In this document: piece by piece, positions 30,201-43,735 of the stretch
Layout: every line of letters begins with the position of its first letter
Position numbering within the stretch: the stretch's first letter is position 1
Source of the DNA: Siphonodentalium dalli
Lineage: Eukaryota; Mollusca; Scaphopoda; Gadilida; Siphonodentaliidae
Length of the DNA: 64,000 nt
Assembly (NCBI GenBank): GCA_032622095.1
Contig: CP136069.1
Span: 8,634,036-8,698,035 of the forward strand
Reading direction: 5' to 3'
Program-made: the position numbers and the translations under genes
Notes under the pieces: generated by a model
Databases searched by the model: none
What the model saw: only the letters and a program-made list of their open reading frames with translations
What the model was told of the DNA's origin: nothing

Positions 30201-33200
30201 AAGTAAAAATGTGCAGCTTGGCAATCCACATTACATATTTATATAGTTCATTTGGGATATGAGAAAGACACTCTCTACACATAGATTAGCTACATGCACG
30301 ATAACACTTATTGTTTTCGAACCGAAAATAACACAGATTATAACATACCGTTATATATTCTAGGCTGAAAAAAATCAAAGCGTGTTAAACTTCTTTCGAA
30401 AGTCCACATCTGGCCATGCACGACAGCCTCTCACTAATGAGTCCATATGCCCAATCTAATTATTTTCTGGTCAATGTAGGACATACCCATTACGGTTGTA
30501 TAGTGTCAAATCGGACAAGGCAACTTTATTGTAATTATAACTCGGAAATGTAACATGGGACCAATACTTTAACACATAATACTGCCTTTTTGTGAAATTT
30601 CACCAGCGCCTGTGTACCCGAGTATTATGAAACCCACTTATTAGTAAGAATGTCCGGAATCGGGCGATTAGTTGTAACTATACATACTTTATTAAATCGT
30701 CAAAAGGGTAAATTGGCGAGCACGAATTAATATTATGCTGGCTTTACATGCTCAGAAAAAAATCATGTTCATTATCACCGCCATTTCGCAGTCGTTTTCA
30801 ACTTATCGCACAAAAGTGAAACAAAACGCTCTTTATTATTACCAATCAGGAATAGACTAACACGGAACGCTCTTTTCTGTTCCATGCCGTGCATATGGCT
30901 GTTGTTTGGGAACCAAATGCCGTGTTAAAATTGTGTTTTGTTCACTTCAATGCGACATGAAGGCACAGGCAATGCCTACAGAAATGTAGTTCAAGCATTT
31001 ATAGACCTATTTCGATACCGGGAAAACTTAAAAAGGGAAACATGTATTTTGAGGTGCAAACCGCCATATGGCTTTAGATTAAAACAAAAATTGGAATTAA
31101 TTTTTTTTTCAGGACTGAGCTATGCTCCAGATAACGTTTTTTTTTATTCTGGTAAATAACTATATTCCAATGCTCTGACCAACTTAGAGCACCACACCCA
31201 ATGGGTTAACTGTAAAATCCAGTTGGGCGTGTGTTGACCAAGAAACACAACCGGTGCGCTGTACGACATTGAACACTCTTGACAATGGATGTGCTTTACA
31301 AATAAAACGGGAAACTATTGTTACAATAGATGGAGCTAGATCTCTCCAGATCGAGAAAAGAATCTAACTCTCCCAACAGATATGGGCGCTGTCTTGCTAG
31401 ATCCAGAAAAGAATCCCAACTATATCAACAGATGTGGTATCGTGAGCCAATATATAATATCGTTGCTGATAAGATTGCATAATTAAACGATTCGACCACA
31501 TGCTTAAGTGTGCCCCATCCGACATTGTTGACTGGCACTCCAATAAACACTTATGGTATACAGTGTCTGTGGTTTAGTTGCACATTAATGAATATTTAAG
31601 AGCATGATTAGTGAAAATGTAATTAGTGACCCATTTGAGATAGTCATGTTGGCTGAAATAAGTAAAAATGTGCAGCGTGGCAATCCACATTACATATTTA
31701 TATAGTTCATTTGGGATATGAGAAAGACACTCTCTACACATAGATTAGCTGCATGCACGATAACACTTATTGTTTTCTAACCGAAAATAACACAGATTAT
31801 AACATACCGTTATATATTCTAGGCTGAAAAAAATGAAAGCGTGTTAAACCTCTTTCGAAAGTCCACATCTGGCCATGCACGACAACCTCTCACTAATGAG
31901 TCCATATGCCCAATCTAATTATTTTCTGGTCAATGTAGGATATACCCATGACGGTTGTATAGTGTCAAATCGGACAAGGCAACTTTATTGTAATTAGAAC
32001 TCGGAAATGTAACATGGGACCAATACTTTAACACATAATACTGCCTTTTTGTGAAATTTCACCAGCGCCTGTGTACCCGAGTATTATGAAACCCACTTAT
32101 TAGTAAGAATGTCCGGAATCGGGCGATTAGTTGTAACTATACATACTTTATTAAATCGTCAAAAGGGTAAATTGGCGAGCACGAATTAATATTATGCTGG
32201 CTTTATATGCTCAGAAAAAAATCATGTTCATTATCACCGCCATTTCGCAGTCGTTTTCAACTTATCGCACAAAAGTGAAACAAAACGCTCTTTATTATTA
32301 CCAATCAGGAACAGACTAACACGGAACGCTCTTTTCTGTTCCATGCCGTGCATATGGCTGTTGTTTGGGAACCAAATGCCGTGTTAAAATTGTGTTTTGT
32401 TTACTCCAATGCGACATGCAGGCACAGGCAATGCCTACAGAAATGTAGTTCAAGCATGTAAAGACCTATTTCGATACCGGGAAAACTTAAAAAGGGAAAC
32501 ATGTATTTTGAGGTGCAAACCGCCATATGGCTTTAGATTAAAACAAAAATTGGAATTAATTTTTTTCTGTATTGAGCTATGCTCCAGATAACGTTTTTTT
32601 TATTCTGGTAAATAACTATATTCCAATGCTCTGACCAACTTAGAGCACCACATCCAATGGGTTAACTGGAAAATCCAGTTGGGCGTGTGTTGACCAAGAA
32701 ACACAACCGGTGCGCTGTGCGACATTGAACACTCTTGACAATGGATGTGCTTTACAAATAAAACGGGAAACTATTGTTACAAGAGATGGAGCTAGATCTC
32801 TCCAGATCGAGAAAAGAATCTAACTCTCCCAACAGATATAGGCGCTGTCTTGCTAGATCGAGAAAAGAATCACAACTCTATCAACAGACGTGGTAACGTG
32901 AGCCAATATATAATCTCGTTGCTGATAAGATTGCATAATTCAACGATTCGACCACATGCTTAAGTGTGCCCCATCCGACATTGTTGACTGGCACTCCAAT
33001 AAACACTTATGGTATACAGTGTCTGTGGTTTAGTTGCACATTAATGAATATTTAAGAGCATGATTCGTGAAAATTTAATTAGTGACCCATTTGAGATAGT
33101 CATGTGGGCTGAAATAAGTCAAAATGTGCAGCTTGGCAATCCACATTACATATTTATATAGTTCATTTGGGATATGAGAAAGACACTCTCTACACATAGA

Positions 33201-34413
33201 TTAGCTGCATGCACGATAACACTTACTGTTTGGTAACCGAAAGTAACACAGATTATAACATACTGCTATATGTTCCAGGCTGGAAACAAATCAAAGCGTA
33301 TTAAACTTATTTCGAAAGTCGACATCTGGCCATGCACGACAACCTCTCACCAATGAGCCCATGGACCAATCTAATTATTTTCTGGTCAATGTAGGACATA
33401 CCCATTACGGTTGTATAGTGTCAAATCGGACAAGGCAACTTTATTATACCCCCCCCCGCAACGAAGTTATGGGGGGTATACTGGAGTCAGCTCGTCCGTC
33501 CGTCCGTCGTCCGTCCGTCCGTGGACACAAATTTGTCCGGAGTTTTTCTCAGTCGTTTTTTGATCAATTTCCGTGAAACTTGGCACAGACTTGTCGGACT
33601 TTTTTTGATGGAGTTATCCCCCCTTTTTCGCAACATGTATACTTTTGTCCGAGCTTTTATTCCTACATTTTTAGGTCAATGTTTTTTAATCTTGGCGCTG
33701 ATATTTAGTACCATGGGAACCTGTGCACCTGCGATTATGGCGTCTGTCCGACATTTTTTTTGTGGAGTTATTCCCCTTTTTCGACTTAGAATTTTTTTCG
33801 CAACATGCATAATTTTGTCCAAGCTTTTATTCCTACATTTTTCGGTCAATGTGTTTAAGATTAGGGTTATGGTTGTACACCTGCAATGGGAACTGTTATT
33901 TTATTATTTTAACTAAATGTTTACTGACATGTGAAACATCTTAGTATTTTAAAAACAGGTATCCGTAGTCCCATTGGGACAGTCCCACCTCTAGTTGTAA
34001 TTAGAACTCGGAAATGTAACATGGGGTCAATACCTTAACACATATTGAAAATAATATTGTAATACTGCCTTTTTGGGAAATTTCACCAGCGCCTGTGTAC
34101 CCGAGTATTATGAAATCCACTTATTACGAAGAATGTCCAGAATCGGGCGATTAGTTGTAACTATACATACTTTATTAAATCTTCAAAATGGTAAATTGGC
34201 GAGCACGAAATAATGTTATGCTGGCTTCATATGCTCTTTAAAATATAATGTTCATTATCACCGCCATTTTGCAGCCGTTTTCAACTTATCGCACAAAAGT
34301 GAAAAAAACGCGCTTTTTTATTACCAATCAGGAATAGACTAGCACGGAACGCTCTTTTCGTTTCCATGCCGTGCATATGGCTATTGTTTTGGGAAACAAA
34401 TACCGTGTTAAAA
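27258..34413. repeat. Satellite array, ~1.456-kb monomer, about five copies
   Basis: The landmark GT(T/G)GGCTGAAAT recurs at 27281, 28734, 30189, 31648 and 33104, so the period is 1453-1459. The fifth copy is cut short near 34413 and carries the Helitron-like insertion at 33444-33994. Copies 1 and 3 share variants that differ from those shared by 2 and 4. Each monomer has one ~60-codon ORF (for example 29483-29677), but the variants introduce stops and no family is recognised. Confidence 0.92.
33444..33994 (+). mobile_element. Helitron-like non-autonomous element, copy 1
   Basis: The neighbouring satellite copies give the exact empty site: the insertion lies between A (33443) and T (33995) with no target duplication. 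The 3' end is a short GTCCCATTGGGAC hairpin, about 10 bases, then CTAG, as in Helitrons. The 5' end is TTATACCCCCC rather than TC. The body holds internal repeats and a (CCGT)n stretch. No Rep/helicase is encoded. Confidence 0.7.
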
Positions 34414-37400
34414 CAGGGGGATGGGTCAAAGAAAAAAATAACGGATACACGGTGGAAATTTTGTGTTTTTCAGTTTTGGGGACCCACTACACCTGGAGCG
34501 TAAGTTTTTTCCACCCATGTCTGGGACACCCACCCCCACAATTGATGAAAACCTTGTAAATTCTACTAAATAATGTGTTGTTGGCAGGGTAAGGGTCTCT
34601 CATTGTGTCTGCACCGGAACTGAGAGAACGCTGATCAAGTACACCCACAACAAATAAACAAACAAAGCACATGCCTGAAAAATATGCCAACAAAACCTTT
34701 AAAAACTCAAATATTTATGGTTATAAATGTCAAATTACACACTTTAAAGGTACGGTTGGCCTTGGCGGTGGGTATCCTGTGAAAATATTTCCACCCGTCA
34801 AAAACCGCCACAAACAGAAAGAACAACAAAATGTAGACAGACTTTGTCCGTATACAAATAAGAAATATCGCATAAACAGTATGTTATTGTCATATTTTTG
34901 ACCATTGTTATGCAAACAAAAGCATAACAAGTTACTTTTCTGGTGTTTGTTTATATTATGATGGTAAACATAAAGAGCGTTCTTTGTTGGTGAATTCCTG
35001 ATATGGAACGAATAAAGAGCGTTTATGCCATTTGTGTGTGCTTAGCCAGCAGCATTGTGTTGTCTTCTGTAACACAATCAGGCTCTTGCTTATGTAAAAT
35101 ATAGTAAATCTTTATGATAACATGCTGTTTACGCGATGGTCATGGTGTATATGAACGAAACTGTATGCGTTTTAATGTTTTTCTGTTTACGGTGATTGGA
35201 ACAAATATGAATATTTTCGACAACTAAGGCCTCACGTGCCTTTAACAGGATAGATGTGTCCCTTATTAGCAATAGGTTAAAATATGTGCATGTGTAAAGT
35301 AAAAACACCATCAATTTGATTAAATAAACACAGTTCCAGTCCTCTCCATGTGGGAAATCACTGGTGAGCAATGATGAGCTCCCCTTAAAACCATTCTAGG
35401 CGAGTGGCGAGTAGCTCTCATACAAAATGTCAAGGCGAATAGTATCTCACGGAGGCCTGAGGGGGAGTACGGACGGTGGTCAGGGGGCCTCCCCGGAACA
35501 TTTTGAAAATTAGATGCTCTAAGATTGGATCTGGAGCCTTTTAATGCTCCAATCACTGTTAAAATAACGATTTTGTGTCAATAAGAGACAAAAATGCAAT
35601 GCCACATTGCTAATAGTACACAAGCAAGTAAGTTGGTATATTTGAAATAAAGGTATCTGATATATTATGCACATTTGAAGCATGTGTATTCTGAGTTATC
35701 TGTTGTGCAGAAATTGTATTGCCGATGTGATCGGAATCGGTTCGATTTTGAATTGATTCCTCAATCTATTTTAGTAAATAGCGCATATAATAATAAAAAA
35801 AACCTTCGTGTTTTGAGTGAATACCAGAATTACCCCATTCGTGGTCACAGTGAGATACTGGAATCATCACTCGTGGCCTTTAGCCACTCGTGATGATTCC
35901 AGTATATCACTGTGACCACCCATGAGATACTTCCAATATTCATTCAAAACACGCAGGTATCCTCCATTTATAATACTTTTTAAAAAAGCCATGATAAACT
36001 ATGAGAAAAGATGAGAATGGATTTTTTTCATTGCAATTTTTTTCCTCGACCAAAACCGGACCCACCCCATGATTTCAACTGTTAAAGGGAGAAATTGTGG
36101 ACAAATAAATAAATATAGAGCCCCCTCACTTGTATAAGGCTATAGCATGCACTACTACATGAATCTGATTGTTTCAATGATTCAATTCATTTTGAAGCTG
36201 TAATTTGTCTTAGAAACAAACAAAAGATGACCCTACCTTGCCAGTCTAATCCGAAAAAACTACAAGAATGTCACATTCGAACTATTATTATATGATTTTG
36301 ACTCGCTAATAGTGACATATTGTTAATATTATTATACTACTTGGTCAGTATGTTATCGACCAAAATATATCGGACCTAGGAATACTCATAAGAACCTTAT
36401 TTCGCACTCCGCGTATACTGTGCCGCATTTCTTGGTATACAGTGGGACATGGTCGTTTTATTTATAGAAACCTGAATTTTTTGAGAGGAAAAGAAGTCGA
36501 ACTGCGACCCGGAGGCCGAGTCCGGTAAAAGATGTGGTTGGGAATTATGGTGATATGCATGAGAAACCTTCAGTGATAAGCCTTATATAGTTGTCATAAT
36601 TTGAAGGATTAGTTGTTTTAACGGAATTATGAGTTGGTCATTCGTGAAACCAAAATATGTTATATTCCATAATTGCAATCATGGGTATATAATATATGAT
36701 CTGGAATGCGTTGCAATTTCTGACAGTGCTATTGCTCGTCAGTGCCATACTTCACACCGATACGACGTTACGGTCGTTACCTCGGGCTCATATCGCAGTC
36801 GATATCAAACTAACCAGGTAATAGACTGTAATAGCCCAATAATTATTATTGGAGACTGCCCATCAATCATACTCGTTGACATACTTGATTATGGCTAGGC
36901 ACAGTTTCATAAAAGCAACTGACATAGTTGGGACGTAAGATGGTCTTAAGTTCAAACTTCGGTCGTAAGTGCGTTTCACGACAAGTGTCTTACTTAATAT
37001 AGTCTTAATTTTGGTCTTAACTTTAGTCTAACGTGAGGTTCTTAAGAAAAATCCTAAAATTAAGACATAAGTTATGGTCCTCCTTTTGTCGGAAATATAG
37101 ATGGGATCTGGTTCGTGTATGTTATTATAAATAAATTTAAATGAATAACATCTTACGAACACGGAGGGATGTTTCGGAAATTGTGGTCTATAGTTAATAG
37201 CCAACTGGTACGCTGTAGCAGGGACGTGACCTGCAATGGTTGCGCGATTGGCGGGGTGTGATGCAGTGTCCATTCCCAATACTAACTGGAAAAAGCCAAG
37301 ACCTAACTATCCAGTTCTCATTGTTGTAACAAAAAGAATATATTTTCATAGATTTGAACAGTATTTGCGATTCAAATCACAGAATTGTAATGTTTACAGT

Positions 37401-37430
37401 AATCATGTAGCCAGCCATAAATACACCATA
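34414..37430. other. Region without recognised genes
   Basis: No credible coding region. A foldback is listed at 35806-35955. A stretch at about 36930-37075 is full of GTCTTAA words in both orientations and resembles a degraded MITE. Confidence 0.45.
35806..35955. repeat. Foldback (long imperfect palindrome)
   Basis: The left arm (about 35806-35875) and right arm (about 35883-35955) pair almost throughout, from GTGTTTTGA(G/A)TGAATA at the outer ends to CACTCGTGGC at the centre, with a loop of only about 5 bases. The inner 35 bp are nearly perfect. Confidence 0.75.
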
Positions 37431-40400
37431 GGAAACCCCCGACCCCACCAGTCACCCCGGTGGTACCCGCCCGAGGGGGTGAAAATGGGGTATGGACCAT
37501 TTTCGCAAACGGTATTTTTTCGACCGATTTGATGTTATGGGCGCGTGGCACACCCAAATATACAATATAAACACCCCTCGCCCCTCAACATCACTCCCGG
37601 GAGTACAACCCGATGGGGTGAAACTGGGAACGGACCATTTTCGTGAACGGTAAGGACATCGACCGATTTGACGGCATGGGTGGGTGACCCGCCCCAAATA
37701 AACCATAGAAACACCCGAACCCCACCATCACCGGGGGGGGGGGGGGTAACACTCCGAGGGGTAAACATTGGGTATGGACCATTTTCGAGAACGGTACGGA
37801 TTTCGACCGATTGATGGCATTTGGGTGGGAGGCCCGCCTCTATACACCATAGAAAAGCCCCATCCCACCTGTCAGCTGGGGGTACCTCCCAAGGGGGTGA
37901 AAATGAGGTACATGTATCGACCATTTTCGAGAAGGTAAGAATTTCGACCGATTTGACTACATGGCAGGGTGGCCCACCATAACACCACCCTAGAAACACT
38001 CCGACCCCTCCAATCATCCGGAGGTACCACCCTGAGGTGTGAAAATGGGGTATGGACCATTTTCGAGAACGGTAAGGGTTTCGACCAATTTGACGGCATG
38101 GGTGGGTGGCCCGCTCCAAATACACCCTAGAAACACCCATTCCCCCATCCATCACCACGGGGGTACCACTCCGAGGGGTGTGAACATGGGGTATGGACCA
38201 TTTTCGAGAACGGTAAGGATATTGACCGATTTGACGGTATGAATGGGTTGCCCTACTAACACGCCCTAGAAAGGTCCCGACCCCCATCATCACCAACGGG
38301 AGGTATGCTACCACCCGAGGGGTTAAAATGGGGTATGGACCATTTTCGAGAACGGTAAAGATTTCAACCAATTTGACGGCATGTGTGCGTGACCCGCCCA
38401 AAATAAACCATGGAAACACCCGATCCCCATCCATCACCCCGGCGGTACCACCCCGAGAAGATGAAAATGGGGTATGGACCATTTTTGAGAAAGGTAAGGA
38501 CTTTGACGGCACGGATGGGTGGCTTACACAAATACACCATAGAAACACACGATCGCACACCCATCAGCACCGTGGGTACCACCCGAGGGGTGAACATGGG
38601 GTATGGACATTTTCGAGAACGGTAAGGATTTCGACCGATTTGACTAGATGGGAGGGTGGCCCGCCAAATCCACACCATCGAAACACCCCGACACCACCAA
38701 TCACCACCGGAGGTACCAGCCCGAGGGGGTAAAAATGGGGTATGGACCATTTTCGAGAATTGTAAGGATTTCGACCGATTTGACGGCATGGATCGGTGGC
38801 CACCCCGAGATTAAAATGGGGTATGGACCATTTTCGAGAAAGCTAAGGACTTCAACCGATTTGACGGCATGGGTCGGTGGCCAGCCACAAATACACCATA
38901 GGAAACCAACGACCACACCAATCACCCCGGTGGTACCCGTCCGAGGGGGGTGAAAATGGGTTATGGAATATTTTCGATAACGGAAAAGATTTCGACCGAT
39001 TTGACGCCATGGTTCGGTGGCCACCCCGAGATGAAAATGGGGTATGGACCATTTTCGAGAAAGCTAAGGACTTCAACCGATTTGATGGCATGGGTGGGTG
39101 GCCCACCCCAAATAGACCATAGAAACACCCCGACCCCACCAATCAGCCCGGAGGTACCAGCCCGATGGTGTGAAAATGGGGTACGGAACATTTTCTAGAA
39201 CGATAAGGATTTCGACCGATTTGACGGCATGGGTCGGTGGCCAGCCACAAATACACCATAGGAAACCCCCGACCCCACCAATCACCCCGGTGGTACCCGC
39301 CCGAGGGGGTGAAAATGGGGTATGGACCATTTTCGCAAACGGTAAGGATTTCGACCGATTTGATGTTATGGGCGCGTGGCACACCCAAATACACAATATA
39401 AACACCCCTCGCCCCTCAACATCACTCCCGGGGGTACAACCCGATGGGGTGAAAATGGGAACGGACCATTTTCGAGAACGGTAAGGACATCGACCGATTT
39501 GACGGCATGGGTGAGTGACCCGCCCCAAATAAACCATAGAAACACCCGAACCCCACCCATCACCGGGGGGGGGGGGGTAACACTCCGAGGGGTATTTGAT
39601 GGCATTAGGGTGGGTGACCCGCCTCTATACACCATAGAAAAACCCCATCCCACCTGTCAGCTGGGGGTACCCCACAAGGGGGTGAAAATGAGGTACATGT
39701 ATCGACCATTTTCGAGAAGGTAAGAATTTCGACCGATTTGACTACATGGCAGGGTGGCCCACCATAACACCACCCTAGAAACACTCCGACCCCTCCAATC
39801 ACCCGGAGGTACCACCCTGAGATGTGAAAATGGGGTATGGACCATTTTAGAGAACGGTAAGGGTTTCGACCGATTTGACGGCATGGGTGGGTGGCCCGCT
39901 CCAAATACACCCTAGAAACACCCATTCCCCCATCCATCACCACGGGGGTACCACCCCGAGGGGGTGAACATGGGGTATGGACCATTTTCGAGAACGGTAA
40001 GGATATCGACCGATTTGACGGTATGAATGGGTTGCCCTACTAACACGCCCTACAAACGTCCCGACCCCCATCATCACCCACGGGAGGTATGCTACCACCC
40101 GAGGGGGTAAAATGGGGTATGGACCATTTTCGAGAACGGTAAACATTTCAACCAATTTGACGGCATGTGTGGGTGACCCGCCCAAAATAGACCATGGAAA
40201 CACCCCGATCCCCACCATCAACCCGGTGGTACCACCCGAGGAGATGAAAATGGGGTATGGACCATTTTCGAGAAAGGTAAGGACTTCAACCGATTTGACG
40301 GCACGGGTGGGTGGCTTACCCAAATACACCATATAAACACTCAATCGCACACACATCACCACCGTGGGTACCACCCGAGGGGTGAACATGGGGTATTGAC

Positions 40401-43400
40401 CATTTTCGAGAACGGTAAGGATTTCAACTGATTTGACGGCGTGGGTGGGTGGCCAGCCACAAATATACACTAGAAACACACCTACCCCAACCATCATCCC
40501 CTGTGGTACCACCACGAGGGGGTAAAAATGGAGTATGGACAATATTCGAGAACGGTAAGGATTTCAACCGATTTGATGTTATAGGCGGGTGGCACACCCC
40601 AAATACACAATATAAACACCCCACAACCGGGGAGTACCACCCGAGGGTTGAAAATGTGGTATGGACCATTTTCGCCAACGGTAAGGATTTCGACCGATTT
40701 GATGTTATGGGCGCGTGCCACACCCAAATACACAATATAAACACCCCTCGCCCCTCAACATCACTCCCGGGGGTACAACCCGATGGGGCGAAAATGGGAA
40801 CGGACCATTTTCGTGAACGGTAAGGACATCGACCGATTTGACGGCATGGGTGGGTGACCCGCCCCAAATAAACCATAGAAATACCCGAACCCCACCCATC
40901 ACCGGTGGGGGGGGGGGGGGGGGGTAACACTCCGATGGGTAAACATTGGGTATGGACCATTTTCGAGAACGGTACGGATTTCGAACGATTGATGGCATTT
41001 GGGTGGGTGGCCCGCCTCTATACACCATAGAAAAACCCCATCCCACCTGTCAGCTGGGGGTACCTCCCAAGGGGGTGGAAATGAGGTACATGTATCGACC
41101 ATTTTCGAGAAGGTAAGAATTTCGACAGATTTGACTACATGGCAGAGTGGCCCACCATAACACCACCCTAGAAACACTCCGACCCCTCCAATCACCCGGA
41201 GGTACCACCGTGGGGTGTGAAAATGGGGTATGGACCATTTTCGAGAACGGTAAGGGTTTCGACCGATTTGACGGCATGGGTGGGTGGCCCGCTCCAAATA
41301 CACCCTAGAAACACACATTCCCACATCCATCACCACGGGGGTACCACCCGAGGGGGTGAACATGGGGTATGGACCATTTTCAAGAACGGTAAGGATATCG
41401 ACCGATTTGACGGTATGAATGGGTTGCCCTACTAACACGCCCTACAAACGTCCGGACCCCCATCATCACCCACGGGAGGTATGCTACCACCCGAAGGGTT
41501 AAAATGGGGTATGGACCATTTTCGAGAACGGTAAAGATTTCAACCAATTTGACGGCATGTGTGGGTGACCCGCCCAAAATAGACCATGGAAACACACCGA
41601 TCCCCACCCATCACCCCGGTGGTACCACCCCGAGGAGATGAAAATGGGGTATGGACCATTTTTGAGAAAGGTAAGGACTTCAACCGATTTGACGGCACGG
41701 GTGGGTGGTTTACACAAATACACCATAGAAACACACGATCGCACACCCATCACCACCGTGGGTACCACCCGAGGGGTGAACATGGGGTATGGACCATCTT
41801 CGAGAACGGTAAGGATTTCAACTGATTTGACGGCGTGGGTGGGTGGCCAGCCACAAATATACACTAGAAACACACCTACCCCAACCATCATCCCCTGTGG
41901 TACCACCACGAGGGGGTAAAAATGGAGTATGGACAATATTCGAGAACGGTAAGGATTTCAAACGATTTGACGTTATGGGCGGGTGGCACACCCCAAATAC
42001 ACAATAGAAACACCCCACAACCGGGGAATACCACCCGAGGGTTGAAAATGGGGTATGGACCATTTTCGAGAAAGTTAAGGACTTCAACCGATTGGACGGC
42101 ACTGGTGGGTGGCTTACCCAAATACACCATAGAAACACACGATCGCACACCCATCACCACCGTGGGTACCACCCGAGGGGTGAACATGGGGTATGGACCA
42201 TTTTCGAGAACGGTAAGGATTTCAACTGATTTGACGGCGTGGGTGGGTGGCCAGCCACAAATATACACTAGAAACACACCTACCCCAACCATCACCCCCT
42301 GTGGTACCACCACGAGGGGGTAAAAATGGAGTATGGACAATATTCGAAAACGGTAAGGATTTCAACCGACTTGACGTTATGGGAGGTTGGCACACCCCAA
42401 ATACACAATAGAAACACCCCACAACCGGGGAGTACCACCCGAGGGGTGAAAATGGGGTATGGACCATTTTCGAGAACGGTAAGGATTTCGACCGATTTGA
42501 CGTCATGGGTGGGTGGCCCGCCCAAAATACAACCTAGAAACACCCAAACCCCACCATCACCCGGGGGGGGGGGGGGGTAACACTCCAATGGCGTGAACAT
42601 TGGGTATGGACCATTTTCGAGAACGGTAAGTATTTCGACCTATTTGACGGCATTTCGGGTGGGTGGCCTGCATGAAATACATCACAGAAAAACCACACCA
42701 ACCTGTCAGCTGGGGGTACCACGCATGGGGTGAAAATGAGCTATCGACCATTTTCGAAAAGGAAAGGATTTCGACCGATTTGACTAGATGGGAGGGTGGC
42801 CCGCCAAAACCACACCCTCGAAACACCCCGACACCACCAATCACCGCCGGAGGTACCAGCCCGAAGGGGTAAAAATGTGGTATGGACCATTTTCGAGAAT
42901 TGTAAGGATTTCGACCGATTTGACGGCATGGATCGGTGGCCACCCCGAGATGAAAATGGGGTATGGACCATTTTCGAGAAAGCTAAGGACTTCAACCGAT
43001 TTGATGGCATGGGTGGGTGGCCCACCCCAAATACACCATAGAAACACCCCGACCCCACCAATCATCCCGGATGTACCAGCCCGATGGGGTGAAAATGGGG
43101 TATGGAACATTTTCGAGAACGGTAAGGATTTCGACCGATTTGACGGCATGGGTCGGTGGCCAGCCACAAATACACCATAGGAAACCCCCGACCCCAATAA
43201 TCACCCCGGTGGTACCCGCCCGAGGGGGTGAAAATGGGGTATGGACCATTTTCGCAAACGGTGAGGATTTCGACCGATTTGATGTTATGGGCGCGTGGCA
43301 CACCCAAATACACAATATAAACACCCCTCGCCCCTCAACATCACTCCCGGGGGTACAACCCGATAGGGTGAAAATGGGAACGGACCATTTTCGAGAACGG

Positions 43401-43735
43401 TAAGGACATCGACCGATTTGACGGCATGGGTGGGTGACCCGCCCCAAATAAACCATAGAAACACCCGAACCCCACCCATCACCGGGGGGTGGGGGGTAAC
43501 ACTCCGAGGGGTAAACATTGGGTATGGACCATTTTCGAGGACGGTACGGATTTCGACCGATTGATGGCATTTGGGTGGGTGACCCGCCTCTATACAACAT
43601 AGAAAAACACCATCCCACCTGTCAGCTGGGGGTACCTCCCAAGGGGGTGAAAATGAGGTACATGTATCGACCATTTGCGAGAAGGTAAGAATTTCGACCG
43701 ATTTGACTACATGGCAGGGTGGCCCACCATAACAA
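37431..43735. repeat. Satellite array, ~140-bp unit, about 45 copies
   Basis: The core 'atggaccattttcgagaac' recurs every 136-142 bases (for example near 37491, 37631, 37773, 37915, 38051, 38192 and 38334), usually followed by a 'gatttgacggcatgggtggg' block. Some units carry a G-run of 9-17 bases (about 37733, 39566, 40906, 42563 and 43484), and larger blocks of several units repeat. The many ORFs in all frames here arise from a repeat that lacks stops; none is a gene. Confidence 0.95.

Noticed and set aside
27281-33103. CRISPR-like or gene-array reading of the 1.456-kb repeats
   Set aside because: There are no short repeats with unique spacers; whole monomers repeat.
37431-43735. Dozens of 60-340-codon ORFs, some Pro/Ser rich, looking like a repeat-protein family
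   Set aside because: ORFs occur in several frames on both strands of a tandem repeat, are not bounded by gene signals and change frame with unit indels.
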